Shown here: in pieces, positions 1 through 13,548 of the stretch | Position numbering within the stretch: the first letter of the stretch is position 1 | How the letters are laid out: each line of letters begins with the position of its first letter | Source: Microplitis mediator | Lineage: Eukaryota; Arthropoda; Insecta; Hymenoptera; Braconidae | DNA length: 64,000 bases | Reading direction: 5' to 3' | Assembly (NCBI RefSeq): GCF_029852145.1 | Contig: NC_079973.1 | Span: 5,394,001 to 5,458,000 of the forward strand | Notes under the pieces: generated by a model | What the model was told of the DNA's origin: nothing | Seen by the model: only the letters and a program-made list of their open reading frames with translations | The model's database searches: none | Position numbers and translations under genes: made by a program

Positions 1-671
1 TAAGTTAAGATATTCACAAACTTAAATTATTTTAACATCGAAAAATTTTTTGAACACTGGTAAAGAATATTTACACCGTTGGCGGTATTATTTTAACACC
101 GCTTTTAGTGTTGAAATTTTAACACCGAAAATTTTAACACCTACATAGCCTGGATTTACCCCATTTATTTTACAGTAATTCAAAAAATTAATTTTAATTA
201 TTACTCTGTAAAAAATCACCGGGGTAAGTCCAAGCGGTGTAGGTGTTAAAATCGGCGGTGTCAAATTTTAACACCGAAAGCGGTGTGAAAATGACTCCGC
301 CGCCGGTGTAAGTATTCTGTCCCGGTGTTAAAAAAAATTCCCCAGTGTTAAAATAACGACAACGCCGGTGTAGATATTCTTTACCGGTGTTAAAATATTT
401 TACTTTGAGAATATTTTTACTTACTCGATCACTATATTTGTTAATAAATGATATTTTTTAATTAATTCTCATAAAGGACTGAAATTTTTTGTGTTTTATA
501 ATCTTTAAAGTTAATACTCCAAGCCGACGCAGTTTACCCCGCTTTTACACTGGTTTCACACAAGTATTTTAACACCGCCGAATTACGCCTCCTACACCGG
601 TGTAATTTCATTTTAACACCAGGCGGAGTTAAAATGAGTCCATTTTTTAACACCGCTCTTTTTACAGTGTA
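1..671. repeat. CGGTGT-rich foldback element(s)
   Basis: The stretch is dense in the word CGGTGT and its complement ACACCG, separated by runs of TTAAAA. The clearest unit runs from about 202 to 671, beginning TACTCTGTAAAAAATCACCG and ending with CTCTTTTTACAGTGTA, so the ends are inverted copies of each other. Bases 1-201 carry the same words and look like a truncated neighbour. No reading frame of note is present. The layout suggests a non-coding palindromic (MITE-like) element with inverted ends; related copies lie at 2408-3389 and 19236-19399. Mobility is inferred from repetition, not shown. Confidence 0.7.
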
Positions 672-2407
672 TCGATAATATAAATTATCAATATATTTTT
701 AATAGAAAGTAATTTTTTCACTACTGCATATTATTAAAAAAAAAAAAAATTTTTATTAACAACGATATCATTCACATTGTGAAAAATATAAACAAATGAT
801 CATTTATAAAAATAATGATCTCATTTCTTCTAAGAAATAGATGAAGGAACATCTACGAAAATCCCATAAGTGACATTAATGACAACATTAAGATTTCCAT
901 CTCCCTAATTAAGATAAATGCCAAAGATAGCCTCGGCAGATTGATCTAAAATTCCTCGACTTCTTCCTCTTCAGAAAAAAAAAGTTCAGCCTTGTCCTAT
1001 ATATTGAGGTTCCATTAGCTCCTCAGTGCCGTTAAAATTTATCGTGTCGACATAAAGTCAAGGTTCCATTGTCACCCATACCTTAGGTACACAAAAACAC
1101 GTAAAATTTAACAATTGATCAGTAAATGGAGTCCAACTACACTATACTCTACCCGCTGGGTTAGTCATGTTGACTCGAGGCTGTGGTTAACGAGGACAAA
1201 AAATCACCCGTCAATTCGTTACGGGCATTTTTGTTAAATTTTTAAATCCGTGTATACACACAACTTTTAAAAATAACTTTTCTGTGCAATTTTATCGGTC
1301 ATCCCAGAGGCCAAACATCTTTTCACTCGTTTTTTTCTTTCTCTCACTCTTTCTCACTCTCTGTCCATTTTGTCCGTCTTCTTATTCTATTGCCATCCCT
1401 ATTCATTGAGAAATCGTTAACTCGTAAGTTGAGTAAATGAAAAAAAAGAATAAGAAAGAAAAAGAAAAAATAAGAGACAAAAGTTATCGTAAACTGTCAA
1501 AAAACCTTAACTATTATTTCTTATACCGTCACTTTGACTTTACAAAACTATCCCTGGTTATTTACTTTAACTGAAGACTAGAAAATTTAAAGGTTACACT
1601 CGAGAGTTTTGTCTAGAGAGTGTCTGACACTGAGAATCAAGAGAAATTCATAGAGACCAGTTGAATCAAGTGAAAAATGATCTTTTCATGGTCAACTTCA
1701 TGGCGAATTAGTAAAAGAATACAAGACATCCTCCTACTATTTTTATACCCATGAGATTTAACCTTAAGTTTGGGTGAAAAGTAACATCTTTGGCGAGAAA
1801 ACACTTTGATGTATGTATATACATTTGTATATGTATATTATATAGATAATACTGTGAGTATGGATGTGTATTTATTTTTGAAAGAAACTTTTACATGGCA
1901 ATCATGACTTTTATATTCGAGTCAACGTTGACACACGCGGAGGCGTGTCACTCTATTCCAACAGATTTTCCGCGATTGTTGTATCAATGGAGATGTGATT
2001 TCCACTGGGGATAAACATAATCCATTGACTAAAAATCTATATTTATAAAATCATCGGTGACGAATGTTCTTAACGACTTCCTGGAGAGCTAAACTAATGT
2101 TTTCTTTTCATAGTCATCATGATAAACCAAAATATTTTACGTTTTTACACTTGTACAGATGGTTTTTATTATTTCGACTGGTTAGGGTCAATTTTAAACT
2201 GACCTATGGATAATTCAATTATTTTATATTTTTTTAGGTGGGGAGTAAAAATTAACAGAAAATTTTTAAGTAAAAAAAATAACGCGAGGATAAAAAATTT
2301 GCGGGAAAATATAAAAATTAGATCAAAATAATTTTTTTTAATCGTTAATTGAAACATTTTTTTGTTCGTCAATTAAATTTGTCTGTTTAAATTTAACTTA
2401 TCAATTA
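672..2407. other. AT-rich stretch, no gene seen
   Basis: No splice-bounded open frame, RNA gene or clear repeat family could be supported here. The open frame at 2169-2372 on the minus strand is lysine/phenylalanine-rich, as expected from A/T runs, and is not taken as a gene. A short TATG-rich patch lies around 1810-1850. Confidence 0.6.
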
Positions 2408-3389
2408 TACACTAAAAACGGGGTTAGTCCAGGCGGTGTAGGTGTTAAAATTTTCGGTGTTAAATTTTAACACCGAGCGGTGTTAAAATAACACCGCCGC
2501 CGGTGTAAATATTCTTTACTGGTGTTAAAAAAATTTCCTTCAGATAATATTCATTAAATTTTTATATTTTTTTACACGTAAAACATTTTTTTTCTAGTTT
2601 CTATACACTGTAAAAAATTTTTGGACCCGGTGTAGTGTAAATATCTCGGTGTAAAAATTTTGGTGTGAAAATTACACCGAATTCGGTGTTAAATTTAGGC
2701 GGTGTGAATTTAAAATGTTTACAACACCAAACGTGTAAATTTATAATTCATGATAATTTTGCGTTAAAAAAAAAAATTTCAACACAGTTAAAAAATTTGT
2801 GTTAAATTTAACACAAATTACATGTCCTAAACGGTCCACTCAATTTTTTGTGTCAATTTAACACATTATTTTTGTGTCAAACAATAATACGGGTTCAAAA
2901 ATTGTTGAGATCAGACAACACATTAAACTTTAGTTAAATTTACACTTGATGGTATCAAATAATTAACACAAAATATTTAACCATTAAATTTTTACACAAA
3001 AATAAAAAATTTTCAACCGGTTATCTAAATAAAATTAATTTACTTTTTATTTAAGTAAGTAGTTAAAAATATTCAATGATCGTTTGTTGCTCGTTAATTA
3101 AAATTACGAGTAACACGGAATGGTGTAAAAAAGTAGATTACACCGTGTTAAAATTACACGGATTAAAAATTTACACCGAGAAAATTTCACACTACACGGC
3201 CGTGTAAAATTCTTGGGGTCTATTTTTACACCAAAATTTTTTACACTGTACGTGGAATTTTTTTTTACACCGATTTAACACCAGTATTTTAACACTGTCA
3301 AATTACACCGCCTACACCGGTGTTATTTCCTTTTAACACCGCCCGGTGTTGAGTTGAGTCCATTTTTAACACCGCTCTTTTATAGTGTA
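2408..3389. mobile_element. CGGTGT foldback element, host of a nested element
   Basis: This element starts TACACTAAAAACGGGG and ends CTCTTTTATAGTGTA. Its first 150 bases match the start of the unit at 202-671 (shared words TTAGTCCAGGCGGTGTAGG and AACACCGCCGCCGGTGTAA), and its last 130 bases match the end of that unit. A different element occupies 2604-3250, so about 335 bases of host are split in two. No transposase is encoded. Host and guest both use CGGTGT/GTGTAA words but differ at their ends. Confidence 0.65.
2604..3250. mobile_element. nested foldback element, GGACCCGGTGTAGTG type
   Basis: The left end reads TACACTGTAAAAAATTTTTG followed by GACCCGGTGTAGTGTAAAT. The right end carries the approximate reverse complement, ACTACACGGCCGTGTAAAA then AAAATTTTTTACACTGTA. 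A shorter relative with the same two ends lies at 18468-18665. The interior contains many GTGTTAAAT/ACACAAATT words and no usable reading frame. It appears inserted within the larger element at 2408-3389. Confidence 0.65.
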
Positions 3390-6300
3390 GATAAAAAAAA
3401 AGTTATTAATTAATTTTGAATTTCGCGGGCTTTTGTTTAGTCAATGAGTTGCGTCGCTAGATGGCGAATTCTTTCCACATGTGAATTACATTGCGTTTGA
3501 TATAATAAAGATGTCACTTAATCAATTTCTAAGTAATGATCAATGACATTTAATCATTTTTTTCAAATAAAGATCATAAATTTTAACATATATTTATTGA
3601 TACAAAGAAAAAATGAAAAGTTTTTAGTTCAGAGAATGAAATTGTCGGCACTATTGTTTAATGACAATAAAAGTATATTATTTAATTATATTAAAAAATA
3701 ATAAAATATTCAGATGTAGCATTAAAAGTGTGTCCCTGAGGACTCGGAACAACTTGAGTATAATGATATAAAGGTATAGTATATAAGGGAATAAAGCAAG
3801 GCGGTTTGCGGTGGCGCGAACGCAAGCAAGAAGTGTAGTAATGCCGGCGGGCAGGCGGCAGACTATTACCACTGCATGAATATGAATGAGAGGTAGAGTA
3901 GAGAAAGACAACTACGGAGACTACCAAGACTACGACGACGAGCACAAGAACATCATGAACAAGAACAAGAATAATAAGAAGGTTCAAGCTGTAAGAGCCA
4001 AAGAAACAGTAGTAAAAGTAACAGAGACAGTGAGTATAAAAGCTTCAGTTTTTTAGTACGAGTGGAACAAGGAAACTGTCAAGTGTTTAAAAGACCCGGC
4101 AATATGGATGTAGACAGTAGATGATATGCTATGGTATAGCATGGTATGAGTTTGCGAATAACCGGGTGGATAAAGTAAGAGAGAACAACTCTGCGGACCG
4201 GCATTCAATTAGTCGCCTAGTAATTAGCCGGGAAATCTTTAGCTTTGTCGGCAGATTCTTTTTCTCAGACACCAATACCTCTCTTGGTATTCGAGAACTC
4301 CTGTATAACTCTCACCCTCTTACACCTTAACATATATTTTTATACATACATATATTGTATATATATGAAATCGATTGAAATCGATCAAAATACAGTTTTT
4401 TTTTTAACCATTGACATTAAAATGGAAATAACTAGAAAGTTATGCGGAATTTGGAAAAACTTTATCAGAGATAATTTGTAGGGAATAAAATTGTCTACAA
4501 AAAAGATTCCATGACGTTTTGTGATAAGTCTGATAGTTTCGCTGGAAAAGTAAAAAGATCTCAAAATTTACTATAAATTTGACTTCAAGCTCAAATAACT
4601 TATGAACAGATGAATTTATCAAAAAATCATAAGATACCTTTTTTGTAGAGCGTTAAATTCCCTACAAAAATGTACCCTGGGCTTATTTTTAAAATAAGTC
4701 ATTATCGAAGTATAAAATTCCAAACTTAAAAATTGCTTTTTTCCCATGTTATTTGAATGGGGAATAGAAAATTGCAATCAGGGAGTACTTGATATTTTTG
4801 AATCGGTCTAACATATATCAATAAAATAATTTTTAAAAAATCACTACACTCATGATACGACGAACTGCTGAATTTTATGACAAAATATTCTATCGCAATA
4901 TTTTCAGTTAATCACAAACGCATTATATTACTTTTATATTATTTTATTTACAGCCTGTACCCTGTGTTTGAGAATTAGCCCGTGTAGCTATGCATTACAT
5001 CGTAAATTGATTCCCGGTCCGTTGATATTATATACACCAGAAGAGACGCGCAATTTAAACTGACGAGATAATTTTTTAATTTAACATAAAACCTTTTATT
5101 ACTTTATTTATAATTCCAGAATAATAATTTGTCGTAAGCTTTGAATTTTTTACCTCAGCTCTTATTTAAAAATAAATATATTGAGTAAAATAAGTTAATT
5201 AACATGACAAAGTGACAAGTAACTAAGTACGGGGTGTGTTCCTTTCATGGGTGGTCTTTTCCTTGACATTTCATAGCCGGCAATTTGCTTTAAAAAGACT
5301 ATAGTTTATTTTTATATTTTTAGAAAAATATATAACTTTTTCTTATTGGACGGGTAGCCTAGTTCTCGAATACAAGGGATCAGAACTTGAGGTATATCTA
5401 TATAGAAAGATTTTCTAAAATGCCTGTGGTGCAGAGTTACACTGACACTTTAGCGAGCCTGTAACATTTTACGGTAACTTTGTGTTCCATGTGTGTGTGT
5501 GTGTGTGTTTATTTATGTACGTGTAAATGAACCTAGCACCCTATATACGGCACAAATGCTCACAAAACCACTAGTAAATCACCGGGTAAGGGCTGCTAAA
5601 TAGCAACTAGAGCGCTCTCTAGTGAGGCGTGTCCACGCCCGTGTGGTCTAGTATCCATGATCTGCTTGTGTTCCCTTTTTATAAAAGATGTGTCTGGATC
5701 TCTCTTTTGGATCAACGTTTTTACAATCCTCCTTTACATCCGTAAACTTTTTTGTCCAACTTCCCGTCAAATAAAAAATATCCGGAAAACCTGTGGCCGG
5801 TTTATAAAAATTTCCTGTTTCATCCCTGACTAATTTTTGGGATCAACTGCAACGAGACGTAAAGAGAAGAGAAAGTGAACTAATTCAACATATGGCTGAT
5901 TTCCCGAGCTATTTATCAGCATGAAAAGTCGTGTTTAAAATTACAAACAAAGTTAAATGATTACGGGAAATAATGCGGCCCTTAACGATCGAAACTGTCT
6001 CGATTCATAATCGCAGATGCGTGAGTAATTTTCTACGATTATCATGTTATATATTTATATATATATTAAGAGGGGTTGCGGTGTGTTCCCATGACTTTTA
6101 CCGCGGATTACCCAAGAGCCAAGCCAATCGAAAAACTTTTTCCCGATTTGTGTGGAACCTGATACCCATGCGAAGGGTCCTGTAAATCAAGATATATGAC
6201 ATTGGAGGGTGGCCAGTTGTACTTACATATATATCTGTATAAACTTCAATACTCTGGTATACTAGTGTATCCAATCGTTTCAACTGCCGTCGTCTTTTCC

Positions 6301-7432
6301 AAGTTATTTTATTTTTTTATTCCGTCTGAAATGGTGTCTACCACCCCCACCCCCTTCTCTCTGGTCCTCGCCCCATCACGGCTCACTAATAAATATCAGT
6401 ATCCATTTCTCCCCGTCGACATCCTCTTGTATATAATATAAATATATATATTCTTCTGTATATAATATAATACTGATGCGATACAGGAAAATGATGCGCG
6501 GGTTGTTCCAGTGGCACGTGCGGCTCATCCCCAGATGACACCGTTTTTATTGGTATCCCAGTTTATGCTTAAACCCAATCATGCCAGATATACCTTGCCT
6601 CTATTTATATTTTTTTATTGTTTTATTGGTTTATTTCCATTGTCTTTTGCTTACTCGATTGCCCGCGTTTGCAACAAAAAAGTATTACGATATTTCAGTC
6701 TTATTGCACGGAGCTCTGCTGTAGGACTAAGAGAGGGAGGTTTATATGAGAAGAAATAGCTGAGGAATGGAACCAGGAATTCGTTGAATCAACAAAATGC
6801 TTTTCCATATCCGCGTATAACCGCTGGAGTGCATAATATTTCACCGAGGGTATGAGTAAATTGATGTTCCATAGCCCGATCCTCTTCTTCATTTCCCCTC
6901 ACGTTGAAATAAACCCTAGACTATGTATTAGTAGCAGCAGTACATCGGTTGGCGGAATAGCCAGAGCCGGAGAGGGCGATTTCCATCCAACCGTATACCT
7001 CGGACTATAATTTCGTGAGTTTGTCCTCTCATCTTGCTTACTCCTCGATATCTTTATCTCTATCTCATCGTGGAACTGGTTGATCGTAGATTTTAAACTA
7101 AGCACTGCAGCATCAGGGATTGTCCTGAACTTTAGTCGAGCGTATTCTAGATTTAGATCAACATACTACCAAATGTAGTTATTTATAACCCCTCTGGCTT
7201 ATTAAATACTATATATATGTATATATATGTAGCGACGTATCTTTAGGATTAGATTGAAACAATCACTGCCTAAGTCATCAAATACCAAAGAGTGAAAACG
7301 TTGTTCTGTGTATGAGAGAATAGAATTTTTTTACAGGTGATAATATTTATAATTGAATGATTAGAGATGGAAAAATGAATTTGTGGGGTGAGAGTCGTTT
7401 TGTTTAAGTATACGATGCTGAGACTTGTCAGT
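3390..7432. other. AT-rich region without a supported gene
   Basis: I see no exon or RNA gene that I can defend. A GC-richer purine-rich patch at 3790-4000 gives valine/leucine/serine open frames on the minus strand, but these are simple-sequence translations. At 4480-4680 the words TGTCTACAAAAAAGATTCC and CCTTTTTTGTAGAGCG face each other and suggest a further old inverted element. A GC-richer, apparently single-copy patch at 5560-7130 (for example 6060-6180 and 6900-7100) has short frames in several directions without a consistent coding pattern. It could be regulatory or untranslated sequence. Confidence 0.5.
5491..5508. repeat. (GT)9 microsatellite
   Basis: This is an uninterrupted GT dinucleotide tract of nine units in otherwise unique AT-rich sequence. 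Confidence 0.95.
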
Positions 7433-7963
7433 TACACGGTAAGAAATATTTTGCGGATATCACTATGCTAGTATGGGCGTGAACGCCATACTGTATGGTA
7501 TCGAAGATTTTTATAGGTTATAAAATTGTATGCATAGATGATTCAACCATTGCGGGAGTAGTAACATTGGCAATAGTTGTCGTGGACGCCGCAATGTCAG
7601 TATGGCCGTCAAGCCCATACTGCGTTGCCGTATCCACATTGCTTCTGGCCGATAAACCTAGTCTAACGACATCTATATAGTTTTGGTGGTAATACGATAG
7701 TGTACATTGATTGACACGTCAGAAATTATGGCGGGAAAAACTAGTAGCATTGGGTATGGGTATCAGGGCCATGCTGTTTCGCCGTGACTGCTATGCATAC
7801 GTATGAGCAATACAATACCTCTAGTACTATACAGTATAGTAAATAACGTCATACTTCTGGGATTCGTTACAATACTGCCTTGAAACATTTCGCATACTAT
7901 TTTAGTATCTGTCTTGAGACCATACCAGCATGGTGTTGAACGCCATGCATTTCTTACCGTGTA
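7433..7963. mobile_element. MITE with TACACGGTAAGAAAT inverted ends, copy 1
   Basis: The element begins TACACGGTAAGAAATATTTT and ends CATGCATTTCTTACCGTGTA, which are inverted copies over at least 15 bases. The interior carries several near-palindromic CCATACTG/CAGTATGG words. The second copy at 51170-51670 follows the same sequence in the same orientation for its whole length, with small indels. The open frame at 7495-7680 lies inside the element and is disrupted in the other copy, so it is not a gene. This size, end structure and copy number fit a non-autonomous DNA transposon; TA at the outer edge would fit a mariner-like target, which is inference. Confidence 0.85.
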
Positions 7964-8114
7964 AGTGTGTCTGTCGTATACCCCTAAGACGCTGTGTTGG
8001 AAGTTACATGTTAGAAATTTTATATATTAAAGCATAGGGACGAGGTACTGCGAGAGGCGCAAGTTGTACAATGCCATCTCGCGGAGAGGAGCCGAACCAC
8101 CACATATAGTAGAC

Positions 8115-8673
8115 TGGTTCATTTGAAACGATTGTATTTTTATTTTCACTCCCACTTCAAAATATTGTTGTGGACATTGAAAAAAAAATCCCTGAAAGAT
8201 TCAGCCCTTAATTTTAATTTTGAGTACTTGACATTTGATTTTGAAGTTCTCCCATTTAAAATACATAGGAAAGCTACGATTTTTTTTCAATTTTCTGTAG
8301 TTCAGCTGTATTTCAAGTTATCGGGTCACCATTTGCGGCATTTTGTGGGCAATCTAATACTATTCAAAAGTCTCCTTAGTAATTTTACTGAGACTCTAAT
8401 GGTTTTTTCTGTATTGGTTCTGAAAATAGTTTTTTTAATGACGATTCGGTTTTTAGTCGATATTGACTAAATAACGAAATTTACAGTAAAAATGCAGTAA
8501 GCAATTTTTTTAAAAATTTGATTCTCTACAAAAAAGGTCCTCTTAGTTGAGTAGCTTCAGTTCTTTGTTTACGTGATATAGGGATTTTATTAATTTTGTA
8601 GAGAATTTTTTTTTCAATGTTCACAATAACATTTTGAAGTGGGAGTGAAAAAAAAATCGTTCCAAATGAACCA
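8115..8673. mobile_element. palindromic element with TGGTTCATTTG ends
   Basis: The left end reads TGGTTCATTTGAAACGATTG and then TTTTCACTCCCACTTCAAAA. The right end is the near-exact reverse complement, with TTTTGAAGTGGGAGTGAAAA and then CGTTCCAAATGAACCA. The inverted ends extend for about 75 bases with small gaps. The 115-codon open frame at 8123-8470 starts inside the inverted end, is rich in Phe, Leu and Lys, resembles no family I know and is probably fortuitous. No second copy was noticed in the window. Confidence 0.75.
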
Positions 8674-11600
8674 CCTAATGTATATGTTTATTATATTTTT
8701 TTGAATCTGAATTTAAAAGATTACTTGACTTCACGGACTTTAAATCACGTTAGCTTATGACCAACTACAGCCGAGAAAAGCTCTGGTCATCTAACAGAAA
8801 GTGGACCTAACATCCCCGGTCCCAGTGGACCATCAACTAAATCTACCGGTGACTCCCTCACTTTCTGGCTCCGTTCTCTTATTCCTTGATCCCGGCTAGT
8901 ACTTTACCAAATTATTTATTTATCCAAGTGGACGGTATCCTTGCTTGCGGAGTCAAGGATTCTCGGGGAATAAGATCTGAGTAACAGAGTTACGGATGTC
9001 CAAAACAGCTTGGATCATGTCCAAGTGAGTTAGTCTTCCAGCCATCAAATCTTTTGATTATCGTTACGTCACTTTACTATTATTATTTATTAAAATAAAT
9101 TAATGAATTGATAGTTGCTCAGCAATTTGAAGTAATTTTCTCAAGTAATGTACGTTATTAACAAGTTAATAAATATAAAAGCAAGTGTACACAGAAGCGG
9201 TAACGTCGGCTGAGTTTTAAATGATTTGGATGAGCCGACAGATGGTTTTCTGGACAGCCACCTTGATTTGTGGTTAAGCATTTTTTAAGCCCATTTGGTT
9301 GGTTGTCTATAATTTTCGGCGGCTATTTTGTCTCTCTTGCCCAACGTTCTCTTTCGCTTCTTCTCATTCTTCTTTACCTTCTCCTTCTTCAATCATTCTA
9401 TCCTTTAACCCAAATGACCACCTTTTTGTCCTCAAATTTATTATTTCTTATTCTTTCGCTTATTCTTTTATAGTCCCACTCTTTGCGTGTTTTCCTTCCT
9501 TCTGTTTATTTTGTTAACGGCCAAAATAATAAGCCCGTCTTAGTTTCATACCATCCATATAAGCCGAATTCGCCCTCTAACGGACAAATTAATGCTAACA
9601 ATGGCTTACACAAAAATATATATAAATTACCGGTACTTAGCTATTTAGTCACCTGTGATACCGGGTCTTCTTTATATCATTTTGCAGTTCATCACGCGAG
9701 GTATTTCCCAAAAATATATATTTCACAATACACAGTCGTAACAATACCAATTAAACTTTATTTTATAATTCGTTTTTTGAATTTCGCGGGCTCGTTTTAT
9801 TCTACGAGCGCTAGTTGTTAGTTGTGACGAAGAACGCGTGCCTAAGGCTAACCTGCCGTTGCTTTACCAAAGTCTTGTTTACTATTCTTACAATTTAAGA
9901 GACAAGAAAACGATGATGGACTTAATATACAATTGTGTCTCATCGTCCCGTCTTTAGACACTAAATTGCATCACTTATAACCTCTGTTAGTTAAATTAGG
10001 GCTGCGTTCAGAAAAAGATGTATAGGTTAGGAAATTATTATTTGTATCATTATATCATTAAATTAGTGGTTCGAAGATACGGACAAATAATGAGTTATGT
10101 CTTTTGTGATATTTTTCTATTTCAAATGTAATTTTTTTTGGGGGTATGAAATGTGCAATTTTGTAGATGCTCTTGTAAATTAGTGTGATGTACAATTGGG
10201 CAAATTGTAGTGTTATCGACACGCGTATGGACAAATGAGAGAATTGTATCGAGTTACTACACGTTTCATCGAACAAAGTGGAGTCAAGTGTTGCTTGTTA
10301 TCCTGCAGTGTCACACCCTGAGGCACACAAACATTTTCGTTTTACCCTTATGGGTCACGTGCCAGGCTCGAAAACCCAGATTAGTCTGCCAGAAGTATAT
10401 ACGTGTATATATTTTACCCGGATTAGCCAGAGGAAAATCAACAGCTGGCGTAAAATAGATCTGTGCAATGTGTATTGTATTACTTTTTAAAGTCTTGTTG
10501 TCCTTTTTTTTATTTATTTATTTATTACAATCAAATGACTAAGTTATTTTGGTCACGTTTGATTTTATTTAATTTAATTTTTTATTGTGTATTGAAAATG
10601 AGTGACGATACTGAATCATTATCGTGTTTTCTATTGAAGCAATCAACAGATTTGAAATATTGTCGACTTTTCGCTATGAAAATTCAAAATTTTCGAAAAA
10701 AAGGAAATTATTAGTCCCGGTTCAATTTTCGAAAATCGAGTTTTTATCAGATGTTGACGTTTCGAGGTCCTAGGAAACTATTCCGACTATTTTCAGATGG
10801 ACGTTTCTGTGTTATGTGTATGGGTGTAAGCTATTTTTTTTCCTGATTTACCGGAAGTACCATGAAGACCTTTACAGATTAACATGAGGTTTGCCTTGAC
10901 AGGGCAAACTCGACGAGTTTCTTATCAGGAACGTAATGCGCCTAATACATTAGATCATATTCCAGATCTAATTTAAATTTTCTTATTTTTTTTTTCGCAA
11001 TTTCATATTTTTTCAAAAATAATTACTTATAACGCAACCCTGATAAGGATTTGATGAGGAAATCCTGATATGGAGCAGATAATACATTGATATCAATTCC
11101 TCGTCAGGAAATCTCGATCTGGACCTTATTTGAAATAAAATTAACCTGCTAAGGGCCTTATCGGATCTTTATCAAAAATTCTTGCCGGCAAAGCTTGAAG
11201 TTGAATAGATTTCGAAGTCTATCAGCCGAATAGTTTTCAAGTTATTTGAAAATAAAACCAAAAATTCTTTTGTTAGGTTGTTGTTAGATAATTCGTGAAC
11301 CACTGGGTCGATTTATCTCAAAATTTAATTAAAGCTAAGACTCAAAAAATCTTTTCGACTTCTGCAAAGCAAATCGCGGCTTAATAGTTCCAAAGATATC
11401 TTCGGACAAAAATTACTTTTCTTCAGAATGTATTTTTTATTGGCCCAACCGTTTTTTGAGCTGAAGGGGACCTACAGGGTCAGCCGTGATTTAGATTTTT
11501 TATTTCGAGCTCCAACAAAACGCCTCTTTTTTAAAACATTATTGTACTAATAGATAAAAAATGGGCTATGAAAAATGAGAGGGTATTAATTTTGGGTACA

Positions 11601-13548
11601 CTGTTTTCTAGAAGAGTCGACACATCATTCAGAAATTAAACTTCACTCTAGTTTTTACCTTCGTTCTTCTGGGATTAAATAGATTTAGGGCGTGTTACTA
11701 ATTCGTCTTTTTGTGTCCTAATTAGCTAGAGAAATTGAATAACTTTGATTTATTTATTACATTATTTCTTTGTTGAATTTATAACCAAGAATCCAAAGTG
11801 ATAATTTATTAACTTTTGAATTAATTTACGATTTCTATGCTTTTTAACCAACTGTTACCTAACGGGCATTAAAAATATACTTTTTTTTAACGAAACAACT
11901 TTTACTTTAATAGGAAAAGAACTCGAGTTAAAACAATAAAATAATAAAAAGTTATTGGACGAAACTTTTTCCCGCAAAAAAATGTGACTTTCTTTCCCAA
12001 AGAAAAAAATTTGTTTAATATTTCCGTGAATTCCAAGAACTTTGGCAGTTACGATAATTTTCAACGGCAAATAAAAAAGTGAGCCACAAAAAATTGTGAA
12101 GTAAAAAAGGAGGAAAAAATTATAATTTCGTTTTCTCCAGAAAAGCAGGATAATTATTTCGAAAAAGGAGCATTAAACTCACGTGTGTCATTTGGGACGC
12201 ATACCATCTGTTGGACAATTCGCGAGAGGCGTATGTCAGCATACTTTTGAACATAAAATCCACAAAATGTACATAAAATTTAAAGTCGTGTTGTGTTATA
12301 TAGCATACGATCGATTCCCGTCGCGTTTCGCGAATTACCGTTTTCTCCCGGGCACAATCGTCATGGGCGTACATTGCCCAGCATACATACCCACATACAC
12401 ACCAGTTTATTAACACGCGTGCGCAAGATAAAAGAGGAAAAGAGGAGTAACAACAGCAGTAGCAGTCTGGCGTAACAGCCATTGCATCCTCATCAACGGA
12501 CACCAATTGCACCAAATAATTTTTACCTCAACCATAAGTTTAAGTACCGGCCACTTATAATAAATATAAATATAAATATATACTTAAAAAAATTCATCAC
12601 GCGATTTTGTCACCAACATGTCTCGTAATTTTAATTTCTTGTGTCATCTGTGTAAAGACATAAGTATACACATAAATAAATAAATAAATAACCAATTCAA
12701 TGCATTTGACATTACGGTGAAGAAACGGAAGACTATAACTTCTCGATGTACTGAGGGGTGACTATTATAGAGATAACCGGGGTGACAGGGCGCATCTCTT
12801 TTAGACAAATTGTTGGGGCTGTGTCAGTTTGTCCTACCGCGCTTACACTCAACACACACATACACACATACACACACACACACAATGGATATTAGACCAG
12901 GCGTTTTGTGCTGTGCGTTGACGACAGAACTTCACGACCGACGACGACAACCATACCAATGACTAGCTTCGAGGATGTTTTACCCGCCTCCCTCGTTACG
13001 TTACATTACATTTATCTTCAAATGGTTATCCCTGACGACCCTTACCCTTAACTTGATGTAACAACCTATGTATTAGTCTCACTCTCTGTTATATAGCGGT
13101 CTATATATAGATATACTATAGATTATCATTATTATTGTTATTGTTAGCGCGGGCGCGGAAGATTCTCTCACTTTCTATCCGCAGATCTCTATGGCAACCC
13201 TGTGCTATAGATATATTGTTGTGTACAATTGTATGTATATATATATGTATATGTATATGGATGTTATATAACAGGACTAAAGGGAATGTAGGAGCAGACT
13301 AGTGTTGTAGAGAGAAGAGTAGAGAAGAGAGTTGAGCACGTGCCGGCCTTTTCCCACACGTCGTGAAAAACAGAGACAGATATCCAAGGGTTGAAGGTGA
13401 CACGCGGCTCTAAATTTGCAACACCCACGTTACTAACTTGTTATATATATGTACATATATATGTGGATTTGTTGTGGTGCGATATCGATTTTACGTATAG
13501 ACAATAAAATTTAATTTTTTGGGTTAATTGAATTTTTTTGAAATAAAA
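8674..13548. other. AT-rich region, no supported gene
   Basis: The frames that remain open here (for example 12120-12515 on the minus strand, 9483-9821 on the plus strand) lack homology that I recognise and are not flanked by good splice sites. GC-richer patches at 8770-9010, 12180-12500 and 12770-13020 look unique and could be regulatory. Around 10700-11600 a stretch of ordinary complexity carries words such as CCTGATATGGAG and CTCGTCAGGAAATC that hint at an old repeat. No RNA gene is seen. Confidence 0.5.
12854..12884. repeat. (CA)n microsatellite
   Basis: A CA dinucleotide tract interrupted by two TA/CATA units, lying in a GC-richer single-copy patch. Confidence 0.9.

Noticed and set aside
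3678..3987. Val/Leu-rich minus-strand frames
   Set aside because: Translations of GAC/AAG-rich simple sequence; two frames overlap and neither has a supported start or family.
12120..12515. 131-codon open frame on the minus strand
   Set aside because: Composition is irregular (Cys/Tyr runs from simple sequence), no splice sites or domain, and other frames in the segment are also open.
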